From: an uncultured SAR116 cluster alpha proteobacterium
GTDB lineage: Bacteria; Pseudomonadota; Alphaproteobacteria; Puniceispirillales; Puniceispirillaceae
Assembly (NCBI GenBank): GCA_902520575.1
Contig: CABYOG010000004.1
Coordinates: 1-42,655 of the forward strand
Direction: 5' to 3'
DNA length: 42,655 bases
Made by a program: the position numbers and the translations under genes. Below, in pieces: positions 25,127-34,313 of the stretch. Below the pieces are notes generated by a model that made no database searches, had not been told where the DNA came from, and worked only from the letters and a program-made list of their open reading frames with translations. Positions within the stretch are counted from its first letter, which is position 1. Every line of letters starts with the position of its first letter.

Positions 25127-26236
25127 ATGTCGAAACGTGATTTCTATGAGGTTCTGGGCGTCAACCGGGACGCAGATGATAAAACCATTAAGTCAGCTTA
25201 CCGGAAGCTCGCAATGGCTAATCATCCTGACCGGAACCCAGATGATGACGCGGCGGCAGAGCGTTTCCGTGAGGCCAGTGAGGCCTACGAAGTGCTAAGA
25301 GATAGCCAGAAGCGAGCCGCTTATGATCAACTTGGCCATGCGGCTTTTGAACAGTCAGCTGGTGGAGGTGGTGCGGGCTTCGGCGGCTTTGGTGGCGGTT
25401 TTTCAGATATTTTTGAGCAAATGTTCTCTGAGTTTTCTGGTGGCCAGTCCAGAGCTGGTCAGTCTCGTCATGGCGCAGATTTGCGCTATGATTTGGATAT
25501 CGATCTAGATGAAGCGTTCTCAGGATGTACCAAGGATATCGTCGCTGATATTTCTGCGACCTGTGAGCTTTGCTCTGGAAGCGGTGCTGAAAAAGGTAGC
25601 CAGCCTGTTACCTGTTCTGGGTGCGGTGGACGCGGTAAGGTGCGCGCTCAGCAAGGCTTTTTCACTGTTGAGCGGACCTGTCCGTCCTGTCAGGGTGCGG
25701 GTGAGACGATTTCCGATCCTTGCCGATCTTGCCGGGGACAGGGCCGAGTTGAAAAGTCTGAAAATTTGTCTGTGAATATTCCTTCAGGTGTTGATTCTGG
25801 GACGAGGATTCGCTTGTCTGGTAAAGGAGAGGCAGGCTTACGTGGTGCGCCCGCAGGCGATCTTTATATTTTTGTGAATGTGAGAGCACATTCAATTTTT
25901 GAGCGTGAGGGCAGTCACTTATTTTTGCGTGTACCTGTACCCATGTCGAAGGCTGCTCTTGGCGGCTCAATTGAAGTACCAACATTGGCTGGGCGCATGG
26001 CCCGTTTGCAGATTGAAAGAGGAACACAAACTGGGCGGAAGTTCCGCATGCGCGGAAAAGGCATGCCTGCCCTGCGGGGATCGGGGCAAGGAGATCAAAT
26101 TGTTGAAATTCAGGTTGAAACTCCGACCAATTTGACAAAGAAGCAAGTTGAATTACTGGCTGAATTTGAAAAGGCGGGCGATGCCAGTCCTCAGACCACC
26201 AGTTTTCTTAACCGAGTGAAAAAATTGTGGTCCTGA
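25127..26236 (+). CDS. dnaJ: Chaperone protein DnaJ (Hsp40)
   Basis: DnaJ delivers substrates to DnaK and stimulates its ATPase. The 369-residue protein has the J domain (residues 1-70, with HPDRNPDD), a Gly/Phe region (about 75-105), four zinc-finger repeats CxxCxGxG (CELCSGSG, CSGCGGRG, CPSCQGAG, CRSCRGQG), and the C-terminal substrate-binding domain. It is the full class A type. It is co-directional with dnaK and probably driven by the same heat-shock promoter. Confidence 0.97.
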   Translation: MSKRDFYEVLGVNRDADDKTIKSAYRKLAMANHPDRNPDDDAAAERFREASEAYEVLRDSQKRAAYDQLGHAAFEQSAGGGGAGFGGFGGGFSDIFEQMFSEFSGGQSRAGQSRHGADLRYDLDIDLDEAFSGCTKDIVADISATCELCSGSGAEKGSQPVTCSGCGGRGKVRAQQGFFTVERTCPSCQGAGETISDPCRSCRGQGRVEKSENLSVNIPSGVDSGTRIRLSGKGEAGLRGAPAGDLYIFVNVRAHSIFEREGSHLFLRVPVPMSKAALGGSIEVPTLAGRMARLQIERGTQTGRKFRMRGKGMPALRGSGQGDQIVEIQVETPTNLTKKQVELLAEFEKAGDASPQTTSFLNRVKKLWS

Positions 26237-26279
26237 TCGGGCTTGCTTGTTTGTCTCCTCGCATCTGTCTGGCTTTTCA

Positions 26280-26336
26280 GGGTGCAGGTTGATACAGTGT
26301 GGCTGTTCATGATGGTTTGGAGCCCAGACTGCACCC
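26280..26336 (+). repeat. Nested inverted repeats in the dapB leader
   Basis: GGGTGCAG (26280-26287) and CTGCACCC (26329-26336) are a perfect 8-base inverted repeat around 41 bases; inside it GGCT (26301-26304) can pair with AGCC (26321-26324). The dapB ribosome site AAGGAG follows ten bases or so later, then the ATG at 26360. No T-run follows, so it is a poor intrinsic terminator for dnaJ. It may be a leader structure for dapB. The 123-base gap is too short for a full lysine riboswitch. Confidence 0.35.
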
Positions 26337-26359
26337 GCCAAACATAAGGAGCAGAAAAG

Positions 26360-27148
26360 ATGGCAGGAGAAATCACCAGAATTGCCCTTCCTGGCGCAGC
26401 AGGCAGAATGGGGAAGATGATCAGGGACCTTGTCGCCGAAAAGGCTGAATTTGAGATCGCAGCTTTAACAGAACATAGTGATCATCCGCTTGTGGGCTCT
26501 ACCACAGATGGGATATTCCTGAGCGCTGATGCAGATCTACTTGGCCTTGGAAAAGGGGGAGTGATTGTTGATTTTACCCGTCCGGAAGCAACCTTGATGC
26601 ATATTGAAATCGCCCGCAAAACCAGAACGGCGATGGTCATCGGCACTACTGGCTTCACAAATGAACAGGAAAAGGCGCTGTCCCGTGCTGCAGCTGACAC
26701 TCCTATTGTATATTGTGCGAACACCTCTGTTGGTGTAACGCTTTTGGCTCAAATTGTGCGTCAAGTTGCTGGTCAACTGGGGCAAGACTGGGATATTGAA
26801 ATTGCTGAGACGCATCACAATCAAAAAATTGATGCGCCATCAGGAACTGCACTTGCTCTTGGTCGGGCAGCTGCTGACGGGCGGAATGTGAACCTCGATG
26901 AGGTGAGGGACAGCGGCCGTGACGGAGTGACAGTTCAGAGAAGACAGGGGGATATTGGTTTTGCGGTGATAAGAGGCGGTGATGTTGCTGGGGAACACAC
27001 AGTTACTTTTTTTGGTCAGCAAGAGCGAATTGAGCTGACACATCGGGCAGGAAGTCGAGCTATCTTTGCCCATGGGGCACTGCACGCTGCTGCATTCGCC
27101 TCGGCACAGACCCCCGGTTTGTACAGTATGGATGATGTACTTGCCTGA
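26360..27148 (+). CDS. dapB: 4-hydroxy-tetrahydrodipicolinate reductase
   Basis: DapB reduces the product of DapA with NAD(P)H on the way to diaminopimelate and lysine, so it feeds peptidoglycan. The 262-residue protein has the nucleotide-binding GAAGRMGKMI near the N-terminus, VDFTRPEAT, GTTGFTNEQ, ANTSVGVTLL, and the active-site block ETHHNQKIDAPSGTAL with the His pair and Lys. AAGGAG lies about nine bases before the ATG. It meets the DUF2244 gene tail to tail with six bases between. Confidence 0.96.
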   Translation: MAGEITRIALPGAAGRMGKMIRDLVAEKAEFEIAALTEHSDHPLVGSTTDGIFLSADADLLGLGKGGVIVDFTRPEATLMHIEIARKTRTAMVIGTTGFTNEQEKALSRAAADTPIVYCANTSVGVTLLAQIVRQVAGQLGQDWDIEIAETHHNQKIDAPSGTALALGRAAADGRNVNLDEVRDSGRDGVTVQRRQGDIGFAVIRGGDVAGEHTVTFFGQQERIELTHRAGSRAIFAHGALHAAAFASAQTPGLYSMDDVLA

Positions 27149-27154
27149 GCCTTT

Positions 27155-27706
27155 TTAGGTTCCTGCAATTTTTGAATCATAACGCAAACGCGCAAAGGCC
27201 TCATTCAGGGCAACCGCTAAAGAGGGTTTTTCTGCAGGAGGCATAAATGCCCCGATCTCTAGCTTATTTGCATGATGCCGCAGGTACAGACGGCACCTCT
27301 TCTTTTCTTTTGTGTCCAACTCAGCTTTTATCCAGACCCCGTTCAGGCAAATGGTTCTTGAACGGCCTCGCCAGTCTGTTCTTATTATATCTACCTGTTG
27401 TGGCGTAATTGCCACTGTTTCCACAAGCTGTCCTGATCTGTAGTTCCATTTAAAGGCATACCAGACAATAAAGATTTCTAGACCCAGAAATCCCACAACA
27501 GGCCATGCTCCAATTAGATAAAAACCCAGCCCTATTAGGATCATTAGACTGGCCAGCACAGCTATGAGAATACGAAAGCCCTGCAGAGATAAAGAGCGGT
27601 ATGGCCAGAGCGAAATTACAATTGTTTCGCCATTTTCTGTTGATTTATCATGAAACCATCGCTGTGTTGGAGGCGTGTCATGGAATTTTGATTTGCTTCG
27701 GTTCAT
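27155..27706 (-). CDS. DUF2244 family membrane protein
   Basis: A 183-residue protein of the alphaproteobacterial DUF2244 type: a PYRSLSLQGFRILI block leads into two hydrophobic segments (about 44-63 and 67-87), followed by a soluble C-terminal part with the strand pattern VDIIRTDWRGRSR and WIKAEL. It is anchored in the inner membrane with the C-terminal domain probably cytoplasmic. It is divergent from nth, an arrangement frequent in the class. The function is unknown. Confidence 0.82.
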   Translation of the reverse strand: MNRSKSKFHDTPPTQRWFHDKSTENGETIVISLWPYRSLSLQGFRILIAVLASLMILIGLGFYLIGAWPVVGFLGLEIFIVWYAFKWNYRSGQLVETVAITPQQVDIIRTDWRGRSRTICLNGVWIKAELDTKEKKRCRLYLRHHANKLEIGAFMPPAEKPSLAVALNEAFARLRYDSKIAGT

Positions 27707-27812
27707 TTTTTTATTGCGGTGCGGAATTCATTGAAAGTTAGTCACTTATATGGACAAACCTATGCATTTCTTTATTTATAAAAATACATTTAAGAAATGG
27801 AAAGAGCTCAAA

Positions 27813-28457
27813 ATGTCGCGCAAGATGCGTCTTCCAGATATCAATCTAATGTTTGCTTTGCTCAGTCAGAACAATCCTGATCCTCAAACTGAATTGACGT
27901 TTCACAATCCCTATACCTTGCTCGTTGCAGTTGTTTTGTCCGCGCAGGCAACTGACGTAGGCGTCAATAAAGCAACCAAGAGGCTATTTGCCGAGGCTGA
28001 CTCCCCAGAGGCTATGGTTGCGTTGGGTCTTGAGCAGATCCGCAATCACATAAAAACGATTGGCTTGTTTAACACTAAGGCTAAAAACGTATTGGCCTTG
28101 TCAGAAATTCTGATTGGTCAGCATGGTGGGGCTGTTCCACAGGACAGAGACGCATTAGAAGCTTTGCCAGGCGTAGGGCGCAAAACGGCCAATGTAGTTT
28201 TAAATGAAGCCTTTGGAAAGCCGACGATTGCCGTTGACACACATATTTTCAGAGTTAGTAACAGAACAGGCCTTGCTCCTGGAAAAACACCGGATGCTGT
28301 AGAAAAGGAATTGCTTCGCCGTGTGCCTGAACGCTATAGAAAAGGAGCACATCACTGGTTGATTTTACATGGACGCTATGTCTGCAAGGCCCGCAAGCCG
28401 GACTGTACATCCTGCTTTATTGAACAGTTTTGTTTATTTAAGCAGAAAATAAGCTGA
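27813..28457 (+). CDS. nth: Endonuclease III
   Basis: Nth is a bifunctional DNA glycosylase and AP lyase that removes oxidised pyrimidines. The ATG at 27813 follows a GAAAGAG sequence and gives 214 residues, the usual length; an ATG at 27750 would add 21 basic residues. The helix-hairpin-helix LPGVGRKTANVV carries catalytic Lys124, and AVDTHIFRV carries Asp142. The 4Fe-4S site is Cys191-x6-Cys198-x2-Cys201-x5-Cys207. It ends 17 bases before a convergent lipoprotein gene. Confidence 0.95.
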   Translation: MSRKMRLPDINLMFALLSQNNPDPQTELTFHNPYTLLVAVVLSAQATDVGVNKATKRLFAEADSPEAMVALGLEQIRNHIKTIGLFNTKAKNVLALSEILIGQHGGAVPQDRDALEALPGVGRKTANVVLNEAFGKPTIAVDTHIFRVSNRTGLAPGKTPDAVEKELLRRVPERYRKGAHHWLILHGRYVCKARKPDCTSCFIEQFCLFKQKIS

Positions 28458-28474
28458 ACAGACTGGAGCTTGAA

Positions 28475-29104
28475 TTATAATTTTCGTTCATAAAATTGTT
28501 GCTGACATAAGGTTTGATTGAGGGGTTTATTAATAGTGCGCTCACGCATGGCCCAGCCCAGAATTTTAGCATTATCAGGGGGACGTGCACCGGCTGTGTC
28601 GACTATTTTGACAAAGAGGTCAATCACGCAATCAGCCTGACGATATTGCAATACATGTATAACGCCCTCTGTCCTGTTGAAATCAGCCTTTCCAAATTGA
28701 GCTCCAACATAAGAATGAGTTCTTCCAACAAGATCTGCCGGGTTAAAAGTTGGTATTATAGGAGGTATTTTTGGCTGCGAAGAATGAGTAATTTCGACAG
28801 CAGGCTGCTCTGGCTCTTTAGTGTCAGTCTTGTTAAACGGTTGCTCTATCGGACTAGTATCTGTGTTTATAGGCGCAGCTGCAATGTCTTCTGCTGTGAG
28901 GGCGGTAGATACGGGCGCTATGGGCTGGTTCCGTTCAGCATGGGTGGTAGCTTTATACTCGTTGGGTGAAATGATAGGAATTTTTGTTTGCGCGCCGGTT
29001 TGTGCCTGAATGAGCGGTTGGCAAGCTGTAAGAAGAATTAGTGCACATAGGCTTGTCAGGGACAAACAAAATGGAATGCGGAAATTGGCATTTATGAGTG
29101 ACAT
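28475..29104 (-). CDS. Putative lipoprotein of unknown function
   Basis: A 209-residue lipoprotein: hydrophobic signal at about 11-27 with lipobox LTAC and Cys28. Then comes a proline-, threonine-rich, likely unfolded linker to about residue 115. The C-terminal domain (about 118-209) has the pattern DLVGRTHSYVGAQFGKADFN, REG-like turn, VLQYRQADCVIDLFV and a Cys close to the end. Small alphaproteobacterial lipoproteins with a comparable LGxPxxxRxEGxxxxWQY-Cys domain exist, but I cannot name the family with certainty. It stands alone between nth and the malic enzyme gene. The 159 bases upstream hold no gene. Confidence 0.72.
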   Translation of the reverse strand: MSLINANFRIPFCLSLTSLCALILLTACQPLIQAQTGAQTKIPIISPNEYKATTHAERNQPIAPVSTALTAEDIAAAPINTDTSPIEQPFNKTDTKEPEQPAVEITHSSQPKIPPIIPTFNPADLVGRTHSYVGAQFGKADFNRTEGVIHVLQYRQADCVIDLFVKIVDTAGARPPDNAKILGWAMRERTINKPLNQTLCQQQFYERKL

Positions 29105-29263
29105 GTCTTTCGCCCTGATTGTCCAAAATAAATACCGCTATTATCGTGGTTCGTTTCAGAAAGTGAAGAGCTTAAATAGTCTTGTTCGTAGAGAGGTTAG
29201 AAGAACAGCGCTTTATCTAGTAATTTTTTGCAGATACGTACAGTGCGTCTTTTTCTTAGTAAA

Positions 29264-31528
29264 TTACTCCTGCGGTGTTAACGATTCATAAGCTGCTAGC
29301 GCGGCTGCATTCACAAGGTCACTCACAGATGCGCTCATAGGAATGATTTGGAAGGGATATTCACCATTTAAAATTATTGGACCGATGACAGACCCGCCAC
29401 CAAGCTGCTGCATTAATTTAAAGGAAATGTTTGCTGAGTGCAGACCGGGCATTACAAGAATATTGGCTGGCCCTGTCAGGCGCGAAAAGGGATAACGGCT
29501 CTGCATTAAGTCGTAATCAAGTGCAATATCAGCGGTCATTTCACCTTCGTACTCAAATTTTACCTTGCGTTTATCTAGAGCTGCAACAGCATCCCTAGCT
29601 GTTTGTGTAATTTCGCTTTCGGGACTACCAAAATTTGAAAAAGAAAGAATAGCTACTCTTGGAATATGGCCCATTGAGCTAGCCTTTTCAGCAATCACCT
29701 CAGCAATATCAGCCATTTGTTCACCTGATGGCCGTTCATGTATTGACGTGTCACCCATAAATACGGTTCGACCACGGGAGACAAGCATGGATGTAGTCAC
29801 AAATTCTTTGCCTTTTTTTGGTTGAATTACCTGTGTGACATACTCAAAGCTAGCTTGGAAAGAACGTGTCATTCCAGTCACAAGCGCATCTGCATGACCG
29901 TTTGCCACCATACATGCTGCAAACACGTTTCTATCATGATTTACCATGCGCTGGCAGTCGCGTTGCAGAAAACCACGGCGTCTCAACTTTTTATACAAGA
30001 AGCCTATATAATCCTTGTTGTGGTCGGAAATTTTTGCATTGATAATTTCAAGATCACTGGCCCCGTCAAGCCCCATATCAGCAATTATCTGTTTGATGCG
30101 CGCTTCACGGCCCAGTAGAACTGGGTGACCATAACCTGAATTACTGAAGGCAAGTGCTGCCCTTATAGAGACTTCTTCTTCACCTTCCGTGAATACAACA
30201 CGCTTATTTTCAGGCGTGATGCGTTCAAAGACTTCTTGCAAAAATGAAGCGGTAGGGTCTAGACGGGCTGACAGGTCCCTTCGATATGATTCGAGGTCAT
30301 CAATAGGCTTTTTGGCAACACCAGATGTCATTGCAGCTTGAGCGACTGCTGATGACACAGCTGAAATAAGGCGCGGATCGAAAGGGGCAGGGATAATATA
30401 ATCCTCACCATAGCGCATGCTTTCTCCCGCATATGCATCTGTGACTTCATCTGGAACATCCTCTCTGGCTAGCATTGCGATGGCGTGTGCTGCAGCAATT
30501 TTCATTTCTTCATTAATGGCTGTTGCTCGGACATCAAGGGCGCCTCTAAAGATATAGGGAAAGCCAAGCACATTATTGACCTGATTAGGATAATCAGATC
30601 TACCTGTAGCTATGATAGCATCTGGACGGGCTTTTTTGGCAGCATCCGGCATGATCTCAGGTTCAGGATTTGCCATAGCGAACACAATTGGCTTATCTGC
30701 CATGGATTTTAGCATATCAGTGCTCATTGCTTTCGCGGCTGATAGACCTAAAAATACATCCGCTCCTTTCAAGGCATCAGCCAGAGTGCGAGCATCCGTT
30801 CTCACTGCATGCGCGGACTTCCATTGATTCATACCATCTTCTCGGCCTTGATAAACAACGCCTGACCGGTCACACATCAGCACATTTTCATGTTTCACAC
30901 CCATGGCTTTTATTAGCTCAACGCAGGCGATAGAGGCCGCGCCTGCTCCGCTTGAAACAACTTTGATATCACCGACATCACGTCCGGTCAGATGGAGAGC
31001 ATTAATTAGACCTGCTGCCGCAATAATTGCTGTGCCATGTTGGTCATCATGAAACACTGGAATATCCATCACCTCACGTAAGCGCTGCTCAATAATGAAA
31101 CATTCAGGTGACTTGATATCTTCCAAATTTATGCCACCGAATGATGGTCCGAGCAGGCTAACCGCATCAACAAAACGGTTAACATCTTCAGTATCCAGTT
31201 CAAGATCAACACCATCAATGTCAGCAAATTTCTTAAACAGGACAGCCTTGCCTTCCATCACTGGCTTTGAGGCGCCCGCACCGATATTGCCTAAACCCAG
31301 AACAGCTGTGCCATTGGAAATTACAGCAACTAGGTTGCCTTTTGCGGTATAGTCATAAGCCTTATCCGGTGACACCTTAATTGCGAGGCAGGGCTCAGCA
31401 ACGCCAGGTGAATAGGCAAGTGACAAGTCCCGCTGCGTTGTTAGGGGCTTTGTAGGTGTAATTTCAAGCTTGCCAGGACGGCCTGATGCGTGAAAATTTA
31501 AGGCGTCCTGTTTGAGTGACTTTTTCAT
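29264..31528 (-). CDS. maeB: NADP-dependent malic enzyme with phosphotransacetylase-like domain
   Basis: MaeB decarboxylates malate to pyruvate, giving NADPH. The 754-residue protein has the two-part form: malic enzyme (to about residue 425), with [46 protein letters not shown] and [10 protein letters not shown]; and a phosphotransacetylase-like domain (about 430-754) with [24 protein letters not shown] and [18 protein letters not shown]. The second domain usually lacks transferase activity and is thought to be regulatory, for example by acetyl-CoA. It is divergent from mutS with 92 bases between starts. Confidence 0.95.
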   Translation of the reverse strand: MKKSLKQDALNFHASGRPGKLEITPTKPLTTQRDLSLAYSPGVAEPCLAIKVSPDKAYDYTAKGNLVAVISNGTAVLGLGNIGAGASKPVMEGKAVLFKKFADIDGVDLELDTEDVNRFVDAVSLLGPSFGGINLEDIKSPECFIIEQRLREVMDIPVFHDDQHGTAIIAAAGLINALHLTGRDVGDIKVVSSGAGAASIACVELIKAMGVKHENVLMCDRSGVVYQGREDGMNQWKSAHAVRTDARTLADALKGADVFLGLSAAKAMSTDMLKSMADKPIVFAMANPEPEIMPDAAKKARPDAIIATGRSDYPNQVNNVLGFPYIFRGALDVRATAINEEMKIAAAHAIAMLAREDVPDEVTDAYAGESMRYGEDYIIPAPFDPRLISAVSSAVAQAAMTSGVAKKPIDDLESYRRDLSARLDPTASFLQEVFERITPENKRVVFTEGEEEVSIRAALAFSNSGYGHPVLLGREARIKQIIADMGLDGASDLEIINAKISDHNKDYIGFLYKKLRRRGFLQRDCQRMVNHDRNVFAACMVANGHADALVTGMTRSFQASFEYVTQVIQPKKGKEFVTTSMLVSRGRTVFMGDTSIHERPSGEQMADIAEVIAEKASSMGHIPRVAILSFSNFGSPESEITQTARDAVAALDKRKVKFEYEGEMTADIALDYDLMQSRYPFSRLTGPANILVMPGLHSANISFKLMQQLGGGSVIGPIILNGEYPFQIIPMSASVSDLVNAAALAAYESLTPQE

Positions 31529-31620
31529 GAGAATCCGCTAGAGAGGTTAAAAAAGACGGGTACAACTATAAGATATAGCGTAAAGCTTTAACAAAGATAT
31601 TCAAGTCCAGATGAACCACG

Positions 31621-34293
31621 ATGAACGCGCTTGATTTAACAACTGCAAAACAGGCCAAACTTACCCCAATGATGGCCCAGTACATCGCTGTGAAGGAACA
31701 GTATCAGGAGATGCTGTTGTTTTACAGGATGGGTGATTTTTATGAAATGTTTTTTCATGATGCGGAAGTGGCTGCTGAAGCCCTTGGTATTGCGCTGACC
31801 CACAGAGGGAAAATAGAGGGCCGTGATATTGCTATGTGTGGTGTGCCGGTACATGCGTTGGACGGGTATCTGGCCAGATTAATTCAAAAGGGGCACAAGG
31901 TGGCCATTTGTGAGCAGTCTGAAACTCCTGAAACTTTCAAGAAGAGAGGGGGAAAGTGGCCTTTGCCGCGTGATGTTGTCCGGGTGGTCACACCGGGCAC
32001 ACTGCAGGAAGATGAGTTGCTGCAGGCACAGCAGCATAATTTTCTGGCTTCGATTGGCAGGGTGTCAGCTGAACTGGCAATTGCTTGGGCAGATATGTCC
32101 ACTGGCGACTTTTTTATACAGCCTTGCTCTGAATCTGATATCGAAACTATTCTTGCAAGGCTTCAACCTGCAGAGCTGATTTGTGCTGATGACTTGGCTG
32201 AACGGATGGGCTTTGTCCAATCAGATTTGTTAGTGCGCTGCCATTTATCTGCAGAGGATTCAGCTTTGTTTGATTATAAAAAAGCAACAGCCAGGTTGGC
32301 TGGCTTTTATGGAGTTTCCACGCTGCAGGGGTTTGGCCAGTTCACCCCACCAATGTTGTCAGCTGCAGGGGGTTTGTTGGCCTATTTGCAGCGTACCCAG
32401 CTGCAACAGATGCCACGCCTGTCCCCTCCAACCATCTCGTTAAAACAGGCCTTTATGGATATTGATGCAGCAACACGAAAGTCACTAGAGCTGACACATA
32501 CCCTGTCTGGTGAGCGTTCTGGCAGCTTGCTTCACGCGATTGATTTCACCTACACGGCTGCTGGCGCACGGTTGCTGCACAGCCGCATTTCCGCGCCTTT
32601 GACTGACCGATCTCAGATTGAGCTTCGCTTAGGTCTTGCCAGTTGGTTTTGTAACCAGCCGGGTCTGTGTCAGCAGATGTCAGATTATATGAAATTGATT
32701 CCTGATTTGGACAGGTCTTTATCACGCATTGCCGCAGGCAGAGGGGGGCCACGCGATCTCTCGAGTCTGGCTAAGGGCCTGTGTGTGGCCAGACAGATTG
32801 CTACAAGCTGTCTGTCCTCAGACCACATTTGTATGAATGATGAAATTGCTAGATTATGTGCAGTTACGCAGGAACCCGCACAGCTAGGTGATCAGATATT
32901 GCCGGCACTGGCAGATGAACTGCCGCTTCTGATCAGGGATGGCGGTTTTATCCTAAAAGGATATAATAGCCGGCTGGATCATCTACGTGAGATGCGTGAT
33001 GAAAGCCGCCGCCTGATCGCAGGGTTGCAGGCTGATTATGCAGAACAAACAGGCATTTCGTCTTTGAAGATCAAACATAATAATGTGTTGGGCTATCATA
33101 TTGATGTCCGTGCCGCGCATGGCGAAAAACTGCTTGGCAATGAAAACTTTATTCACCGTCAGACCACAGCTCAGTCTGTCAGATTCACAACGACAGTTTT
33201 ATCTGACCTTGAAAAGCAGCTCAGCACAGTGGCCGATCGCGCAATTGCGCTTGAAACTGAGCTGTTTGCAGAGCTTGCAGATAAAATCTGTCAGGCATCT
33301 GGGCAAATCTGTGAGGCTGCTTATGCGCTGGCCTGTCTCGATGTTGCGCAGGCGACAGCACGCCTGGCGGAACGGCATAACTTTACACGCCCTTTGCTGA
33401 CTGACGATGTGGACTTCACAATTGAAGCTGGCCGGCATCCGGTTGTCGAACAGGCACTGCTGGCCTCTTCGCCTTTTATTGCAAATGACTGCCAGCTTTC
33501 GCCACAGGCAAATCTCTGGCTTCTGACAGGCCCAAATATGGCAGGTAAATCCACCTATTTACGCCAGAATGCGCATATTGCCATTCTGGCTCAGGCTGGA
33601 TTATTTGTGCCTGCTACTAAGGCTGAAATTGGCATTATTGACAAGCTGTTTAGCCGGGTGGGTGCATCTGATGATTTGGCCCGTGGCCAGTCAACTTTCA
33701 TGGTGGAAATGGTTGAAACTGCGGCAATTCTTAACCAGTCAACAGAGAAATCCCTTGTTATTCTTGATGAGATTGGCAGAGGCACAGCCACTTGGGATGG
33801 ATTGGCTATTGCCTGGGCCTGTCTTGAACATTTGCACAATCAGAACTGTTGCCGGACACTTTTTGCCACGCATTATCATGAGCTCACCAGTCTGCAGAGC
33901 CAGTTGAATAGGCTACAGATTTATTCAATGCAGGTCAAAGAATGGAAGGGTGACATTGTTTTCTTGCATCAGGTAGCTGCCGGGGCAGCTGATAAATCAT
34001 ATGGCGTACATGTCGCAAAATTAGCTGGTCTTCCGTCTGCTGTTATTCACCGTGCTGCTGCCCTAGTCCAGCAGCTGGAAACCCTGTCGCAGGACAACAA
34101 TACAGCACACATGCTGCCCTTATTTGATATGTTGCAATCAGAAAGCACGACCTGTCTACCAACTGGTCAGGTGACTGTGTCAGAACGCTTAGGTGAAATG
34201 CTGGATGAACTGGAGCCAGATGCATTCTCGCCCCGTAAGGCGTTGAGCCTGTTATATGAGCTGAAGGCTGAATATGATAAATCAGGCAGGTAA
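31621..34293 (+). CDS. mutS: DNA mismatch repair protein MutS
   Basis: MutS recognises mismatches and starts repair with MutL. The 890-residue product is a complete MutS1: the mismatch-reading Phe-x-Glu is in GDFYEMFF (Phe40, Glu42), the core and clamp follow, and the ABC ATPase carries the P-loop GPNMAGKST (637-645), LARGQSTFMVEM (signature), and DEIGRGTATWDG (Walker B). The C-terminal tail includes ERLGEMLDELEPDAFSPRKAL. No mutL is in the window. The mutS-glnD gap is 20 bases, so glnD is probably co-transcribed. Confidence 0.97.
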   Translation: MNALDLTTAKQAKLTPMMAQYIAVKEQYQEMLLFYRMGDFYEMFFHDAEVAAEALGIALTHRGKIEGRDIAMCGVPVHALDGYLARLIQKGHKVAICEQSETPETFKKRGGKWPLPRDVVRVVTPGTLQEDELLQAQQHNFLASIGRVSAELAIAWADMSTGDFFIQPCSESDIETILARLQPAELICADDLAERMGFVQSDLLVRCHLSAEDSALFDYKKATARLAGFYGVSTLQGFGQFTPPMLSAAGGLLAYLQRTQLQQMPRLSPPTISLKQAFMDIDAATRKSLELTHTLSGERSGSLLHAIDFTYTAAGARLLHSRISAPLTDRSQIELRLGLASWFCNQPGLCQQMSDYMKLIPDLDRSLSRIAAGRGGPRDLSSLAKGLCVARQIATSCLSSDHICMNDEIARLCAVTQEPAQLGDQILPALADELPLLIRDGGFILKGYNSRLDHLREMRDESRRLIAGLQADYAEQTGISSLKIKHNNVLGYHIDVRAAHGEKLLGNENFIHRQTTAQSVRFTTTVLSDLEKQLSTVADRAIALETELFAELADKICQASGQICEAAYALACLDVAQATARLAERHNFTRPLLTDDVDFTIEAGRHPVVEQALLASSPFIANDCQLSPQANLWLLTGPNMAGKSTYLRQNAHIAILAQAGLFVPATKAEIGIIDKLFSRVGASDDLARGQSTFMVEMVETAAILNQSTEKSLVILDEIGRGTATWDGLAIAWACLEHLHNQNCCRTLFATHYHELTSLQSQLNRLQIYSMQVKEWKGDIVFLHQVAAGAADKSYGVHVAKLAGLPSAVIHRAAALVQQLETLSQDNNTAHMLPLFDMLQSESTTCLPTGQVTVSERLGEMLDELEPDAFSPRKALSLLYELKAEYDKSGR

Positions 34294-34313
34294 GGCCTTT
34301 TGAGGAGAACAGT

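Noticed and set aside
25662..26138. 158-codon antisense frame inside dnaJ
   Set aside because: Lies wholly within the zinc-finger and C-terminal parts of dnaJ; no ribosome site and no recognisable motif.
26237..26359. Lysine riboswitch ahead of dapB
   Set aside because: The gap is only 123 bases and lacks the five-helix junction pattern; only a nested inverted repeat is visible.
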